Below the pieces are notes generated by a model that did not search any database, was not told where the DNA came from, and saw only the letters and a list, made by a program, of their open reading frames with translations. This document shows positions 10,501 through 19,700 of a DNA stretch of 64,000 nucleotides, one piece after another. The stretch comes from Leptotrichia wadei (GTDB lineage: Bacteria > Fusobacteriota > Fusobacteriia > Fusobacteriales > Leptotrichiaceae), in assembly GCF_007990545.2 (NCBI RefSeq), contig NZ_AP019829.2, positions 1,736,001 to 1,800,000 of the forward strand, read 5' to 3'. Positions within the stretch are counted from its first letter, which is position 1. Each line of letters begins with the position of its first letter. A program made the translations under genes and the position numbers.

Positions 10501-10861
10501 GCCCTTGCCAGTTGTTATAAAATCCATTAATTCCAAATTGCCATCCTCCCCAAGGTGATTTTACAACATGCTCTCCTTGTTCCATAAGCTGAATTAATTC
10601 CGAATTTGTTTTTTTTATAAGTTTTTCATTTTCCATTCTTGCCCGTTTAAAGTCTTTTTTCTGCTGTGCAATTGAAGTATTTATCACTTTTGACTGGTTT
10701 TCAATCTCGCTTCCATCTGAAAATAGATTAGCTGATGCACCTCTTCCTATCGCACCAGTCAATAAAAATGTAATAAGTGCCGAATCTGTGTATTTAAAAT
10801 CTTTCACTTTTTTAGCAAACGATTTTAATTCTTGTTTGAGTTCTTTTAAATTATTTGTCAT
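4523..10861 (-). CDS. Giant type Va autotransporter (adhesin-like), autotransporter 1
   Basis: A 2,112-residue surface protein. The N-terminus (LKELKQELKSFAKKVKDFKY, hydrophobic segment about 27-45) and the conserved block ending FYNNWQGHYKGRGDK (to about residue 125) are the long export region seen in fusobacterial autotransporters. Residues of about 150-1,745 are a beta-solenoid-like passenger of degenerate repeats of the type NYGTINV...SVGMYA/GIYS. An Asn-rich linker follows. The last 360 residues (from FLDGLEQRYG, residue 1753) end in a 12-strand-type beta-barrel finishing GGLGFKLIY with a terminal aromatic. The C-terminal 360 residues are about 70% identical by eye to the second autotransporter at 16799, and the passengers differ. 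Probably an adhesin; no protease triad was recognised. Confidence 0.92.
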   Translation of the reverse strand: MTNNLKELKQELKSFAKKVKDFKYTDSALITFLLTGAIGRGASANLFSDGSEIENQSKVINTSIAQQKKDFKRARMENEKLIKKTNSELIQLMEQGEHVVKSPWGGWQFGINGFYNNWQGHYKGRGDKVKDVKYTRDISYKKTGIIKTIVDDDNGHGTNGGDNITGQEETLVNRKSFLYTRASNNPNDYVKGFIRLDMHSGADLESEKNKLGDKLGTASPEYRAFDDVIKIAGKTTNSAKGNTFINSGTYVIEGGNVTFSNSYEHIGGKSDTTVASVVNTSKGNIVIHPYSVNGGIYDSNSAAFMVSPSVIGNGNPQIFYNAGTVEMYNKKSAIFFLNPNGDYTRNHSNHNYGGFFEQPYSNSIPNPSGTYYDDDTLNPREITIVNRNKINTYGEEDVGVYLKTGKYISSANLDFKTKSSNGDWAPLTIYGDNSIGLYAPIDKDSKEIVKLIPNKASGPVVGNFAVNLGDSSGNSREIFETKNSINIDSQTTAGIPSRFVINNDKYIDKSYGIFASSTVDLETSTANKNIENGHQINLFKNVKNSIGVLTGDGASIKLGAGEISLKGGFENTGIVVGGSNTSASGVQSTDGKVKGDVVSIEGDGRNDRGNMAIYAGNKANNEVTVNAVVSKDATNSVALIADKGAKITVNDTISSPSIIGTNAIKVTNAGVQISGLEFHYDPIRVDAKNVSVDNVGAAYADNGATITMNRTSLPSTQNISITGGIDSQTKKSVGFGLFANNGGKINAQKNWIKVTDGATNVASINGAKIDLQGSKVEYKGNGYALYTDSTSNSTSAIDMKDATLVLDGGAVGYIYDQAKPNVISFNNTTNIDVLSDDVIVSDLRNSTSPLIINVENKAGNDSLKSRLLGGNVNVTSSNGKTNYKYALVDDATVQIKSAIDKANLISDSDSEVFTKRFLYQNSRLHVEAYGSVKAELNKAQMRAIDDRFLAPVGLAIAGSSKSINNRTTEIGNKGRVFVDRTDAGQGGIGFYADYGWLNNYNAGKLEVEQGATHNDRAVGMYGTNNSNMVSSGPINVGGKNSIGILGLSYRIDPSTGLAIDPSNEPYFKSAVHPENFGKIDIMNLPWGVITMDDDGAIGIFTKNNSIDPTIKSVPSTSKAWLVGVNEGTITINGNNHAIGMGSSFGAVSNYEGEDPVTHVYHSGIININGTQSFGMYGTNNTDLKNFGIINVVATTPGNESIGMYGDDPKTKVYVLETENGTRIRNNSIINVGRSSYGIFARNIEMNGGTINVGDDGVGIYSQGPDVNLIAGKINVSNNNAVGIYIDDATVAPKPTIVKGNVDMKVGQNSVGYLITAANTKTDLKTKASSDVHIGEGSVYIYSRAPQSLGGKIETESKIVTDGKNSYGIYSSQDFINRGDINLKSGTGNVGIYSSQGIGQNYGTIEVGPSDAVNGKYGIGMATGSTTASMGTIENYGTINVTKDNSVGMYASGSGSKAINRGTIDLEGNDTIGMYIDDHAIGENHGTIKTAPTPSGTGIKGVVVANGGIIKNYGTINIVGGSNTGVYTNTASAYQEHGTNNSTNKSSVGTAVSRTVAEKLVVKVPAHPSPVSIPIPAVQAGMSRVDTDIALPQIPKMPVSDFTGVTTLNMPVEQTGHNLDNNSNNNNSSNNNTISTREVSTIGMYVDTSGINYTNPIQGLNNLPGLTDINLIMGTEVANSLNAKTIQIGDNILQPYNNALGSVGAKVNVDSASLTWKAQMVESGNVAAPIKTVYMEKIPYTDFANKNDTDTGHFLDGLEQRYGVENVNSREKQLFNKLNDLRKDEKKIFVQAINEMKGYEYSNTQERINSTGNKLDKEIEYLRNEWKNPVKQNDKIKVFGMKDEYKTDTAGVIDYDSNAYGVAYVHEGEALKMGNSSGWYTGAVTNRFKFKDLGKSIEQQSMIKAGVFKTISPANDHNGSLRWTIAGDIFGGTNYMHRKFWVVDDVFESKANYYTYGASVKNKLGYDIRFSERTYLRPYGALKMEYGRFTSIKEDNGQMNLEIKGNDYFSVKPEVGVEFKYVQPLILGMQLSVGLLAAYENELGKLNRLNQARVHYTTADWYNLRNEKEDRKGNGKFDLNIGVENTGFGVTANLGYDTKGKNVKGGLGFKLIY
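5960..6010 (-). repeat. Asn-codon-rich low-complexity tract inside autotransporter 1
   Basis: Encodes DNNSNNNNSSNNNTIS, mostly AAT/AGT codons between passenger and translocator. Near-triplet repeats of this kind can change length by slippage without changing frame. Confidence 0.6.
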
Positions 10862-11198
10862 CTTTCTTCCTCTCTAAAAATTAAAAAAATTTATTTAAAT
10901 TATTTTTTATTTCCTATAATTTAATTTTTTATAATTTTTATAAACAAAACATCAATTTTACCTTTATAACAACCTTTATTTAATTATATAAAAGTTTTTG
11001 GAAAAAGTAAACTTTTTTACTAATTTTTTTATAAAAATTATTTTATAATATTCCCATCTAAAAAGCAAATATTTACTTTAATTATCTGAAAATAAATATC
11101 AGATTTAATCTACTAAAAGATTTATAATAAATTCGTTATTTTAATAGAATTTAGTATTAATTATAAAAATAATATTATTTTTTATTTTTAAAAAAAAA
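10862..11198. other. Long AT-rich leader region of autotransporter 1
   Basis: Roughly 337 bp with no credible gene. It must hold the autotransporter promoter: a weak candidate is TTGATG (10955-10950), 16 bp, TATAAA (10933-10928) on the minus strand, which would give a leader of about 60 nt. Nothing else recognisable. Confidence 0.4.
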
Positions 11199-11226
11199 GA
11201 TGATCCTAGATTTCTCTAAAATCATC
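11199..11226 (-). terminator. Strong intrinsic terminator of ridA
   Basis: On the minus strand GATGATTTTAGA, a GAAA tetraloop, then TCTAGGATCATC form a 12-bp stem (two G-T pairs), followed by a run of T (A-run at 11189-11198 on the plus strand). Confidence 0.9.
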
Positions 11227-11242
11227 AATTTATTTTTCTAAA

Positions 11243-11608
11243 TTATTTTCCAAAATAAGCTATTGCTTCAATTTCTACAAGTACACCTTTCGGAAGTTTG
11301 TCTACAGCAAAAGCAGATCTTGCTGGATATGGTTCACTAAAATATTCTGCATAAATATTATTTACTGTTATAAAATCATCAATATTATCTAACAATACAG
11401 TAGTTTTTATTACATTTCCTGTTGTTAATCCGTTATTTTCCAAAATTGCCTTTAGATTTTCAAGTACTTGTCTTGCCTGATCCTCTACTGTAACAGCCTC
11501 AACCTTCTGATTTTCAGGGTTAATTGCAATTTGTCCTGAAATGTATAAAAAATCTCCTGCTTTTCTAAATGCTGAATAAGGTCCAACTGCTTCTGGTATT
11601 TTTTTCAT
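11243..11608 (-). CDS. ridA: RidA family imine/enamine deaminase
   Basis: Small cytosolic trimeric enzyme that hydrolyses reactive 2-aminoacrylate-type imines released by PLP enzymes. The 121 residues carry the family hallmarks AVGPYS near the N-terminus, FLYISGQIAINPE (residues 21-33), the Arg-containing PARSAF (95-100) that binds the substrate carboxylate, and VLVEIEAIAYF at the C-terminus. The length is typical. The ribosome site AGGAGGG is close to the ATG. A strong terminator separates it from the autotransporter region. Confidence 0.95.
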   Translation of the reverse strand: MKKIPEAVGPYSAFRKAGDFLYISGQIAINPENQKVEAVTVEDQARQVLENLKAILENNGLTTGNVIKTTVLLDNIDDFITVNNIYAEYFSEPYPARSAFAVDKLPKGVLVEIEAIAYFGK

Positions 11609-11700
11609 TTTTTCCCTCCTAAGTTTTTATAATTTGTTAAGTTTACAGTTTTATTTTATCACACTTTTTCAATATTAAAAAGAAATTTATTATTTTTTAT

Positions 11701-14064
11701 TTATTCGGGTGAATATCCAAAGTTCAGTAAATATCTCCAGCTTTCTCCAGGTACTTTTGCAAAACCAAAATAAATTGGTATTGTCAATGCTTTTACTCCA
11801 ACTCCAAATCTATAACTTTCCTTCACATCGTTACCAAAACTATAACTTTTTCCAGAAATATTCGCCCTTGAATAAGTCGTGTCTAAATATACAAGCTTTG
11901 ATAAATTATACTGGGCTTTTAGACTTCCCACAAAAATACTTCCTCCACGAATCTTATCAGATGGCATTCCTGCAAATTCCAATGAATTATCCGCCGTTCT
12001 TATTCCTCCCATTTTAGGTCTATATGTTTCAGGAATATCTTTTCCGTAGGATGTTAAATAGGCTATACCAGGAGTAATTGTTATTTTTTCGCCAATTGGA
12101 ATATTAATTTCTCCACCTGCATCTAGTGAGTTAAATTTAGCATGCTTTGAATTCGCCAGTGTGTAATTTGAGAAAAAATAAACTCCTCTTGTTGCAAATT
12201 TAAGGCTGTCTCTTGTGTCATAATTTAATTTTGCTTCATAATATGGAAATGGTTTTCTCACATTTTCAGCATTATTTTCATGTTTTTCAACATCTGATAT
12301 CTGATAACCTCCACCGATTGAAAACAATAAATTTTTATATACTTCTACACCTATTCCTGTTCCAATTTTAAATTTTCTATTTTCAAAACTGAAATATCCA
12401 TTTTTATATTTTTGATTTTCTATAATATCACGTTTATATTCAAATTCTCCATAAATTACTGCCTTCGAATTTTTCCCAAGTTCTGCAGTTGCCTTACCTT
12501 TTACTCCATATTCATTTGCAACCGTTCCTTTTACTGAATATCTAACATTTGTATTATTCAAAAGTTTACTTCCTTGGAAACCTACATTTACAGTAGCCAA
12601 ATCCTCATTATTTATATTTCCAGAAAGTGTTAAATAATCGCTTGGCTTTTCCTGAACATTTATTATCAGGTCATTATCCTTCACTTCATAATAAACAGTT
12701 GTAAAATCACCATTTTGATAAATATTATTAACAATTTTTTCCATATCCAGCCTAGTTAAAGTTCCGAGTTTTTTAGGGAAAAATTTGTCAAAATATGTTC
12801 TTGTATATTTTTTATTTCCATCAATTACAATTCCGGTAATATTATACTCATCCTTCCAAGTTCGCCTAAATTCTTTACGCTTTTCCTCTAACTTTTCATA
12901 AAGCTCAGGATTTGACAATTTTCTAATTTTATCTATGTTTGCTCTTGCCACAGCCTCCCCAGCCGCAATAATTTCCTTAACTTTTGAAAAATCATAAGAC
13001 TCAAATTTTTCCAAATCAGGTTTCATATACAAATCAAGCATACGAATTTGCCGTTCTACTTCCTGTCTTCCCGCAATTGTTGTAGTATCTGTAATTACAT
13101 CAATCAGATTCATTTTTGATTCATCCCTTTTTGTAAATCCATCTCCCACATTCACTCCAATTGTATAATCAGCACCAAGCACCTTTACATCTTGAACTGG
13201 CAAATTTCGCACTACTCCACCATCAATATAAAGCCTTTTCCCATCTCGTATTGGAGCAAAAACTGATGGAATTGACAAACTTTCTCTTATTGCCGTTGCA
13301 ATCGATCCCTTATCAATCATCACACCTTCCCCAGATTCCAAATCAGTCGCAACTGCCGCAAATTTTCTTGGAAACTTCCTAAAATCTTCAACTCTCAATG
13401 CACCATAAAAAAGTTCATTTAACCTCTGACTAGCTGTCTTTCCTCCAACTACTCCACTCGGTAATTTCGGCATAAAGTTTTTTATCGGAATTACCGTGCT
13501 GTTTTTATCCTCAATTGAATTTCTTACAGCTCCCTTATCCTTCCTTTCAATTTTATCACTAAAAAGACTCATCCAGTCCATACTAATCGCTATTTCTTCA
13601 ATTTCCTCCGGAGTATAACCAACACTATACATTCCTCCAATAATACTTCCCATACTTGTTCCAGTTACATATTCTATTGGCACTTTTTCTTCATCCAAAA
13701 CTTTTAATATCCCAATATGAGCAAGCCCTTTTGCTGTTCCACCACTAAGTACCAGTCCAATTTTCTTATCTTCCTGATTGACAACATTTTTTTTATTAAT
13801 ATCACTTTCTTCATTTTTAAGATTATTTTTCAAATTTTTATTATTTTTCAAATCTACATCTTTTCTCAATCCAGATTCTTGTTCTTCATTATTTCTATTA
13901 TCATTGTTATTTTTTAAATCTTTATCATTTCCATTTTCCAAAACAATATAATTTTCAGATTTTTCAATTTTTTCATCTTGACTCTCTTTGTTTTTAGAAA
14001 ATCCAAAAATATTTACCAATAGAAAAATGACAAAAAAACAAATTACTCTTTTCTTTCCAATCAC
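11701..14064 (-). CDS. Patatin-like phospholipase with outer-membrane barrel (type Vd autotransporter, FplA/PlpD-like)
   Basis: Residues 1-22 are a signal peptide. Residues 23-100 form an unusual Asn/Lys/Glu-rich linker. The patatin domain follows, with the oxyanion loop SGGTAKG (107-113), nucleophile Ser137 in GTSMG and Asp281 in DGG, which together form the expected Ser-Asp dyad. After about residue 410 comes a POTRA-like segment and then a BamA/Omp85-like 16-strand-type barrel to the C-terminus (YLLNFGYSPE). The order secreted lipase, POTRA, barrel matches the type Vd secretion family, including Fusobacterium FplA (about 760 residues). Expected to be a surface-exposed or released A-type phospholipase. 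GTG start chosen from GGAGGAG eight bases upstream. Confidence 0.9.
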   Translation of the reverse strand: MIGKKRVICFFVIFLLVNIFGFSKNKESQDEKIEKSENYIVLENGNDKDLKNNNDNRNNEEQESGLRKDVDLKNNKNLKNNLKNEESDINKKNVVNQEDKKIGLVLSGGTAKGLAHIGILKVLDEEKVPIEYVTGTSMGSIIGGMYSVGYTPEEIEEIAISMDWMSLFSDKIERKDKGAVRNSIEDKNSTVIPIKNFMPKLPSGVVGGKTASQRLNELFYGALRVEDFRKFPRKFAAVATDLESGEGVMIDKGSIATAIRESLSIPSVFAPIRDGKRLYIDGGVVRNLPVQDVKVLGADYTIGVNVGDGFTKRDESKMNLIDVITDTTTIAGRQEVERQIRMLDLYMKPDLEKFESYDFSKVKEIIAAGEAVARANIDKIRKLSNPELYEKLEEKRKEFRRTWKDEYNITGIVIDGNKKYTRTYFDKFFPKKLGTLTRLDMEKIVNNIYQNGDFTTVYYEVKDNDLIINVQEKPSDYLTLSGNINNEDLATVNVGFQGSKLLNNTNVRYSVKGTVANEYGVKGKATAELGKNSKAVIYGEFEYKRDIIENQKYKNGYFSFENRKFKIGTGIGVEVYKNLLFSIGGGYQISDVEKHENNAENVRKPFPYYEAKLNYDTRDSLKFATRGVYFFSNYTLANSKHAKFNSLDAGGEINIPIGEKITITPGIAYLTSYGKDIPETYRPKMGGIRTADNSLEFAGMPSDKIRGGSIFVGSLKAQYNLSKLVYLDTTYSRANISGKSYSFGNDVKESYRFGVGVKALTIPIYFGFAKVPGESWRYLLNFGYSPE

Positions 14065-14121
14065 CGCCTAATCTCCTCCATTCTTTACTTACATTTGATT
14101 ATTTATTTCAATAGTACAAAA

Positions 14122-14147
14122 TCAGGAAACTTAGGGTAATTTCCTGA
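14122..14147 (-). terminator. Hairpin downstream of proS
   Basis: TCAGGAAA (14122-14129) pairs perfectly with TTTCCTGA (14140-14147), 10-nt loop. On the minus strand it is followed by TTTTG, a short T tract. It lies about 100 bp past the proS stop. Confidence 0.6.
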
Positions 14148-14244
14148 CTTCTAAACTTATTTAACTTATAAAATATTTTTATTTTTCAATTCTTCTCCCA
14201 ATTTAGTATAAGCAAGCAAGAAAACTTCTTTAAGTCACTTTATT

Positions 14245-15957
14245 TTAATTTTTCATAAAATTTTTTACAAAATTAATAACTTCCTCAACCTTAACCTCAA
14301 CACTTTCTCCAGTTGCTCTATCCTTAATTTCCACAATTCCAGAAGATACACCTTTTCCAGCTACAATTTTAAGCGGGAATCCAATTAAGTCAGCATCTTT
14401 AAACTTAAATCCTGCTCTTTCATTTCTGTCGTCTAAAACAGCATCAATATTTTCATTTTTCAGCGCCTCATAAATTCTTTCAGCAACATTTACTTGAGTT
14501 TCATCTTTTACATTAGCAATAATCACATCTGCAATATACGGTGCAATTGATTTTGGCCAAATAATTCCATATTCGTCATTTTTTTGCTCAATTACTGCTG
14601 ACATCAGTCTTGAAACTCCGATTCCATAACACCCCATCAAAATAACTTGCTGCTTTCCATTTTCATCTAAAACTTTCGCATCTAATGCTTTTGAATACTT
14701 ATCTCCCAATTTAAAAATATGTCCAACTTCCATTCCACGAGCAATTTTTAGTACACCTTTTCCATCTGGCGAAATATCTCCCGCTCTAGCCGTTCTAATA
14801 TCAGCAACCACATCATAATGCAAGTCTTCCAAATTAACATTAATAAAGTGATAATCCTTTTTATTTGCTCCCAACGCAAAATTTCTCACATATTTTACAG
14901 TTTCATCAATAACAACTGTAAGTCCTTCCTTTTTCTCATAAGATCCCGCAAATCCAGGAACAATCCCAAATTTTTCACATTCTTCTTCAGTCATCATTTC
15001 CAATTCCATCGAAGCATTCACTGCATTTTTCAATTTAATCTCATTTATATCTAAATCTCCACGAATAAGTGCCAATACATAATTTACCTTATCTTCCAAC
15101 ACTTCCTTCAACATAACCGCCTTAACAGTTTTTTCTTCTGGAATATTCAAAAATTCCGACAATTCCTTAATTGTCTTGGTATTAGGCGTTTCCACCAATT
15201 CTTTCGGCAATTTTTCCTCTGTACTTTCTTTCAATTCAATAATACTCGTAGCTTTTTCAACATTTGCAGCATAATCTGATGAATCACTGTATAAAATATC
15301 ATCTTCTCCATTTTCAGCAAGTACCATAAATTCATTTGAAGAATCTCCTCCAATCGAACCTGAATCTGCATCAACTGCTCTAAATTTTAATTCCATTCTT
15401 TCTAAAACTCTAGAATACGCATTTTTCATATTCAAAAATTCTTCATCCAATGATTCTTTTGTCAAGTGAAAACTATAAGCATCTTTCATTAAAAATTCTC
15501 TACCTCTCATTAATCCAAATCGTGGACGCATTTCATCTCTAAATTTTGTTTGAATTTGATACAAATTTACAGGCAATTCCTTATACGAACCAATCATATT
15601 TCTCACAATATCAGTTACCACTTCCTCATGTGTAGGCCCCAACGCAAATTCTCTTTCATTCCTATCTTTCATTCTCATAAGTTCAGGACCATAAGCGAAC
15701 CATCTCCCAGACTCTTCCCAAAGTGAAGCCGGTTGCAAAACTGGCATAAGTATTTCCTGCGCACCAGCTCTATCCATCTCTTCTCTAACAATTTTTTCAA
15801 TTTTCTTCAAAACCTTATACCCCAATGGCAAATAACTATAAACCCCTCTCGTCAACTGTCTAATCATAGAAGCTCTCAACATCAATTTATGACTTATTAC
15901 TTCCGCTTCTTTTGGCGCTTCCTTATATGTTTTTAAAAATGCCTTTGATAATCTCAT
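14245..15957 (-). CDS. proS: Prolyl-tRNA synthetase, bacterial type with editing domain
   Basis: Charges tRNA-Pro with proline. The 570-residue length equals the bacterial (ProS type 1) form. Class II motif 2 is visible around MRPRFGLMRGREFLMKDAYS (residues 142-161), followed by an insertion domain of about 180 residues (about 225-405) of the INS/YbaK fold that hydrolyses mischarged Ala-tRNA-Pro. Motif 3 is GCYGIGVSRLMSAVIEQ, and the anticodon-binding domain includes DDRNERAGFKFKDADLIG. It is transcribed from its own promoter (16013-16041). Confidence 0.97.
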   Translation of the reverse strand: MRLSKAFLKTYKEAPKEAEVISHKLMLRASMIRQLTRGVYSYLPLGYKVLKKIEKIVREEMDRAGAQEILMPVLQPASLWEESGRWFAYGPELMRMKDRNEREFALGPTHEEVVTDIVRNMIGSYKELPVNLYQIQTKFRDEMRPRFGLMRGREFLMKDAYSFHLTKESLDEEFLNMKNAYSRVLERMELKFRAVDADSGSIGGDSSNEFMVLAENGEDDILYSDSSDYAANVEKATSIIELKESTEEKLPKELVETPNTKTIKELSEFLNIPEEKTVKAVMLKEVLEDKVNYVLALIRGDLDINEIKLKNAVNASMELEMMTEEECEKFGIVPGFAGSYEKKEGLTVVIDETVKYVRNFALGANKKDYHFINVNLEDLHYDVVADIRTARAGDISPDGKGVLKIARGMEVGHIFKLGDKYSKALDAKVLDENGKQQVILMGCYGIGVSRLMSAVIEQKNDEYGIIWPKSIAPYIADVIIANVKDETQVNVAERIYEALKNENIDAVLDDRNERAGFKFKDADLIGFPLKIVAGKGVSSGIVEIKDRATGESVEVKVEEVINFVKNFMKN

Positions 15958-16012
15958 ATCTTCTCCTTCTATATTTATTTTTTTATTTAAATAAAGTATT
16001 TGTAATGCTTAT

Positions 16013-16041
16013 ATTGTATATTTTTTTTTGACTTTTAGCAA
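16013..16041 (-). promoter_or_regulatory. Predicted promoter of proS
   Basis: Minus-strand TTGCTA (16041-16036), 17 bp, TACAAT (16018-16013), 55 bp upstream of the ATG. Confidence 0.5.
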
Positions 16042-16078
16042 TAGTTTTTTGAAAAATAAATTTTTTGAACCTGAATAT

Positions 16079-16107
16079 TTGGAATTTTAGGAAAGATATA
16101 GTATAAT
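16079..16107 (+). promoter_or_regulatory. Predicted promoter of the small secreted protein gene
   Basis: TTGGAA (16079-16084), 17-bp spacer, TATAAT (16102-16107). It is divergent from the proS promoter and about 95 bp before the ATG at 16203. Confidence 0.6.
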
Positions 16108-16202
16108 TATTTTAGAGAATATAATAAAATTAAAATTAAAAAATATTGTATTAATGTAATTTATAAATTTTTACAAACAATTAAAAAAAGGAGTGATTCA
16201 AA

Positions 16203-16634
16203 ATGAAGAAACTTGTTTTATTGGGATTATTAGTATTTTCAGCCTTTGGAATAGCAGAACCTTACAGAGATGAAAGAGGGGTACTTTTTATGTCTGAAGA
16301 AGAATGGGTAAAGTTTTATAATAAAGAAGGACAAGATGTGCCTGTATGTCTTCCAATCGGATCTATGATTATGGAAGAAAGCTATATAAAAGATGGCAAA
16401 AAAATGCCACATACTTTAACTGAAGTCCAAAATGCAATCAAACAATTTAACGAAATACTAGGTGAAACAGGGCTTCGTGATATTAATGGCGAAAAAGACA
16501 AAATTCATGAATTTTACTATGCGGCAGTATGTAAACAACCTACACAAAAGCAATATGATTTAGTCGGATCGCCAACATTTAAAAAAGAAATGGACAGAAT
16601 TTTTGAAACTCATAAATTTGAAGAAGATAACTAA
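16203..16634 (+). CDS. Small exported protein of unknown function
   Basis: A 143-residue protein that I do not recognise. Residues 1-18 form a clean signal peptide (MKKLVLLGLLVFSAFGIAEP, likely cut after GIA). The mature part is hydrophilic, with two cysteines (Cys49 and Cys110) that could form a periplasmic disulfide, and no transmembrane segment. It has an AAAGGAG ribosome site and its own promoter. It is isolated as a rightward gene between two leftward blocks next to the second autotransporter, so an envelope role is possible but unsupported. Confidence 0.8.
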   Translation: MKKLVLLGLLVFSAFGIAEPYRDERGVLFMSEEEWVKFYNKEGQDVPVCLPIGSMIMEESYIKDGKKMPHTLTEVQNAIKQFNEILGETGLRDINGEKDKIHEFYYAAVCKQPTQKQYDLVGSPTFKKEMDRIFETHKFEEDN

Positions 16635-16693
16635 AAATAATATCTACTTATTTTTTTATGTCTATTAAAACATCTTTCAAGCATCTTTTTTTG

Positions 16694-16710
16694 AGTGCCA
16701 TAGTGGCACT
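16694..16710. terminator. Perfect palindrome AGTGCCA-TAG-TGGCACT
   Basis: 7-bp perfect stem with 3-nt loop, 60 bp after the secreted-protein stop. The right flank is TTATTAATTTT. A near-identical palindrome is at 46471-46489, also just after a rightward small gene. Confidence 0.55.
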
Positions 16711-16745
16711 TATTAATTTTAATTACCCTGATATTCAAAATAAAA

Positions 16746-16766
16746 CAAGGAGTCAAAACTCCTTGC
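16746..16766 (-). terminator. GCAAGG-type hairpin, terminator of autotransporter 2
   Basis: CAAGGAGT (16746-16753) pairs perfectly with ACTCCTTG (16758-16765), 4-nt loop. Read leftward the stem is followed by TTTTATTTT, so it suits autotransporter 2, whose stop is 33 bp away. Member of a hairpin family with copies at 25238, 39187 and 51624 and a weak one at 45477. Confidence 0.75.
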
Positions 16767-16798
16767 TAAACAATTACATTAAATTTTAGTGACAAAAA

Positions 16799-19700
16799 TT
16801 AATAAATTAATCTAACCCCAATTCCACCTCTAACGTTATTTCCCTTAGTGTCATATCCTGCATTTACTGTAACTCCAAATCTTGTGTTGTCAACGCCGAC
16901 ATTCAGGTCAAACTTACCATTTCCTTTTCTATCTTCCTTTTCTCCTCTGATTCCAAACCAGTCTGCTGTTGTATATCTTACTCTTGCCTTGTTGTTTACA
17001 TCTCCAACTTTTCCTAGTTCATTCTCATAGGCTGCTGTAAGTCCCACTGTCAAGTTTGTTCTTACTGCTAACGGCTGAACATATTTGAATTCCATTCCAA
17101 CTTCAGGTTTTACTGAGAAGTAGTCGTTTCCTTTTACTTCCAGTCTCATTTCCCCTCTGTCTTCCTTGATGCTGTTAAATCTCCCGTATTCCATCTTCAA
17201 GGCTCCATAAGGACGGAAATGTGTTCTTTCGCCCAGTCTTACATCATATCCCAGATCAGTTTTTAGAGCCGCTCCATAAGAATGGTAGTCAGATTTTGCC
17301 TGGAATACATCGTCTACAACCAGGTATCTACGTTTCATGTCGTTAATACCTACAAATACATCTCCGCCGATTGTCCATTGCAATGCCCCGTTGTAGTCCT
17401 TCTTAGGCGACATTGTCTTGAACACTCCTGCTTTAAGTATTGTCTGGTTTTCTTTAGATTTTCCAATATCCTTGAACTTGAATCTGTTTGTTACAGCTCC
17501 TGCATACCATCCGCTTGAGTTGCCCATCTTCACTTTCTCATCTTCATGAACATAGGCTACACCGTAGGCGTTGCTTGTATAGTTAATGATTCCAGCCGTA
17601 TCAGTATTGTACTCGTCCCTCATGTCGAATACCTTAATCTTGTTGTTTTGCTTAGATGGATTTCTCCAGTCGTGTTTCAAGTACTTGAACTCTTTGTCAA
17701 GCAAGCCTCCAGTTGCATTGATTCTTTGTTGAAGGTTTCCATACTGATGTCCCATCATTTCGTCTGTTGCTTGATAGAATAGAATTTCTTCGTTTTTACC
17801 TATGTTATTCAATTTCAAAAATAGTTGTTTTTCTCTTGAATCTAAACTTTCTATACCATATCTTTGTTCCAATCCATCCAAGAAATTGTATGTATCTAAT
17901 GAATTTACAGGAGTCATCTCATTTCCTGCAAATTCTGTATACGGTCTTTTAGCTAAGTATAAATTATTTATATAGCCTGAAGGACCTCCTAATGTTGCTG
18001 TTGCCATCCATGTCAATGAACCTGAGTAAATATTCCAATTTGTTATTCCACTCTGATCTATAGTGTCATTATAAGGTTTTAATATTTCATCACTTACTTT
18101 TATATATTTGCTATTTGAAACTTTTGTCGCTTCTGTTCCAATGATTAAATCTGCAGAATCAGTTACTGTTGATAATCCTTTTATTGGATTTGTTCCCCTT
18201 AAAGTATCAATATACATTCCAAGTGATGATGTCAGCATATCTCTTTCACCTACAGTCAATGTTACAGCCTCAGGTGTTACTGGTATTCCATTTACTGTTA
18301 TGGTAGCTTCTGCAGCGCCTTTTGGTGCTCTTATCTTTATTGCACCAGCTTCTTTTGATGTGTCTGAACCTGGTGTTCCTGTTTCTCTTTCCCTGTTTTC
18401 AGCAGCTCCACTTGTTCCCAATATAATTGTTCCCGTATTATGAATTATACCTCCTCTTGCATTAAACATTGCTATTCCACCATCTGAAACAATATGTATT
18501 GTTCCTGTATTATAAAGTGTTGCTCCCTTTCTTACAACTACTCCTATTGCTACATTTGGTTTCGTTCCTGGTGTTGTCTGTATTACACCGTCATTATACC
18601 CTTTTGCCTTTTCATCAAGATACATTCCAATCGCTCCATCAGCTCCAAGATTAATTGTTGCACCTACATTATTTCTAGCTATTGAACCTTCTCCTGTTGC
18701 GTACATACCAATGCTGTCATTTCCATTTACATTTATCGTACCGTTGTTTATAATAGTTCCTGTATCTGATGTTTTATATCCTGCTGCCATACCAAGTGCA
18801 TATCTTCTATCATCTAAGTTTTCTGGAGAAATATCAGAAGCTCCAATTGATATAACCCCATTATTTGTTGCAGTTCCACCATTTGAACTGTAAATTCCTA
18901 CGTTTCCTATACCAGATAAGAAACTTATATTTCCTGTATTGGTTACACTTCCTGCTGAATATATTCCATAATTTTCATTTCCTGTAGAAGTTAAGTTTGT
19001 ATTGTTATTTATATGTCCTGATTTATCATTTGAATAAATATATACAGTATTGCTTCCAACATTTACGTTTGATGTATTACTATGTAGTGTATTTCCACCA
19101 GATAATACATCATTTTTTATTACAAATCCAAATGAATTATCTCCTATGTTCATTACAGTGGCATTATTTGTAATTGTTCCGCCGTTACCTGTATAATAAA
19201 TTCCCACTGCATTATCTGCTCCTGCTGTTATTGTTCCACCATTTATATTTATATTTCCGCCTTTAGAATATATTGCTGTTCCTCCCGTTCCTATTTTAGT
19301 TAAAGAACCAGAATCTACATTTATGTTATATCCATAAATTCCTACGGCTTTATTTCCTCCATCAATAGTTCCCTTGTTTTCCAGCGTTATAAATGGCTTA
19401 TCTGTAAACATTCCTGCATTGGGACTGTCTGCATTGGAAGAATTTCCTAATTTTATTGTTCCACCATCATTTACTGCTGTGTATACTCCTGTTCCTGTCG
19501 CATACATTCCTGTAGACTTATCACCTTGTAAATATATGACTCCGCTTGCAGTATTTTTTAATACTCGATTGGTTCCGCTTATAGGATTTTCAAAAGTCAT
19601 ACCGATAACATTGTTTGATGAACTTTCTATTTTACCATTATTTATTACTCCTCCATTACTTCCAGTATTTGCTCCTGTTCCTTCAGCTTTATAATAAATT

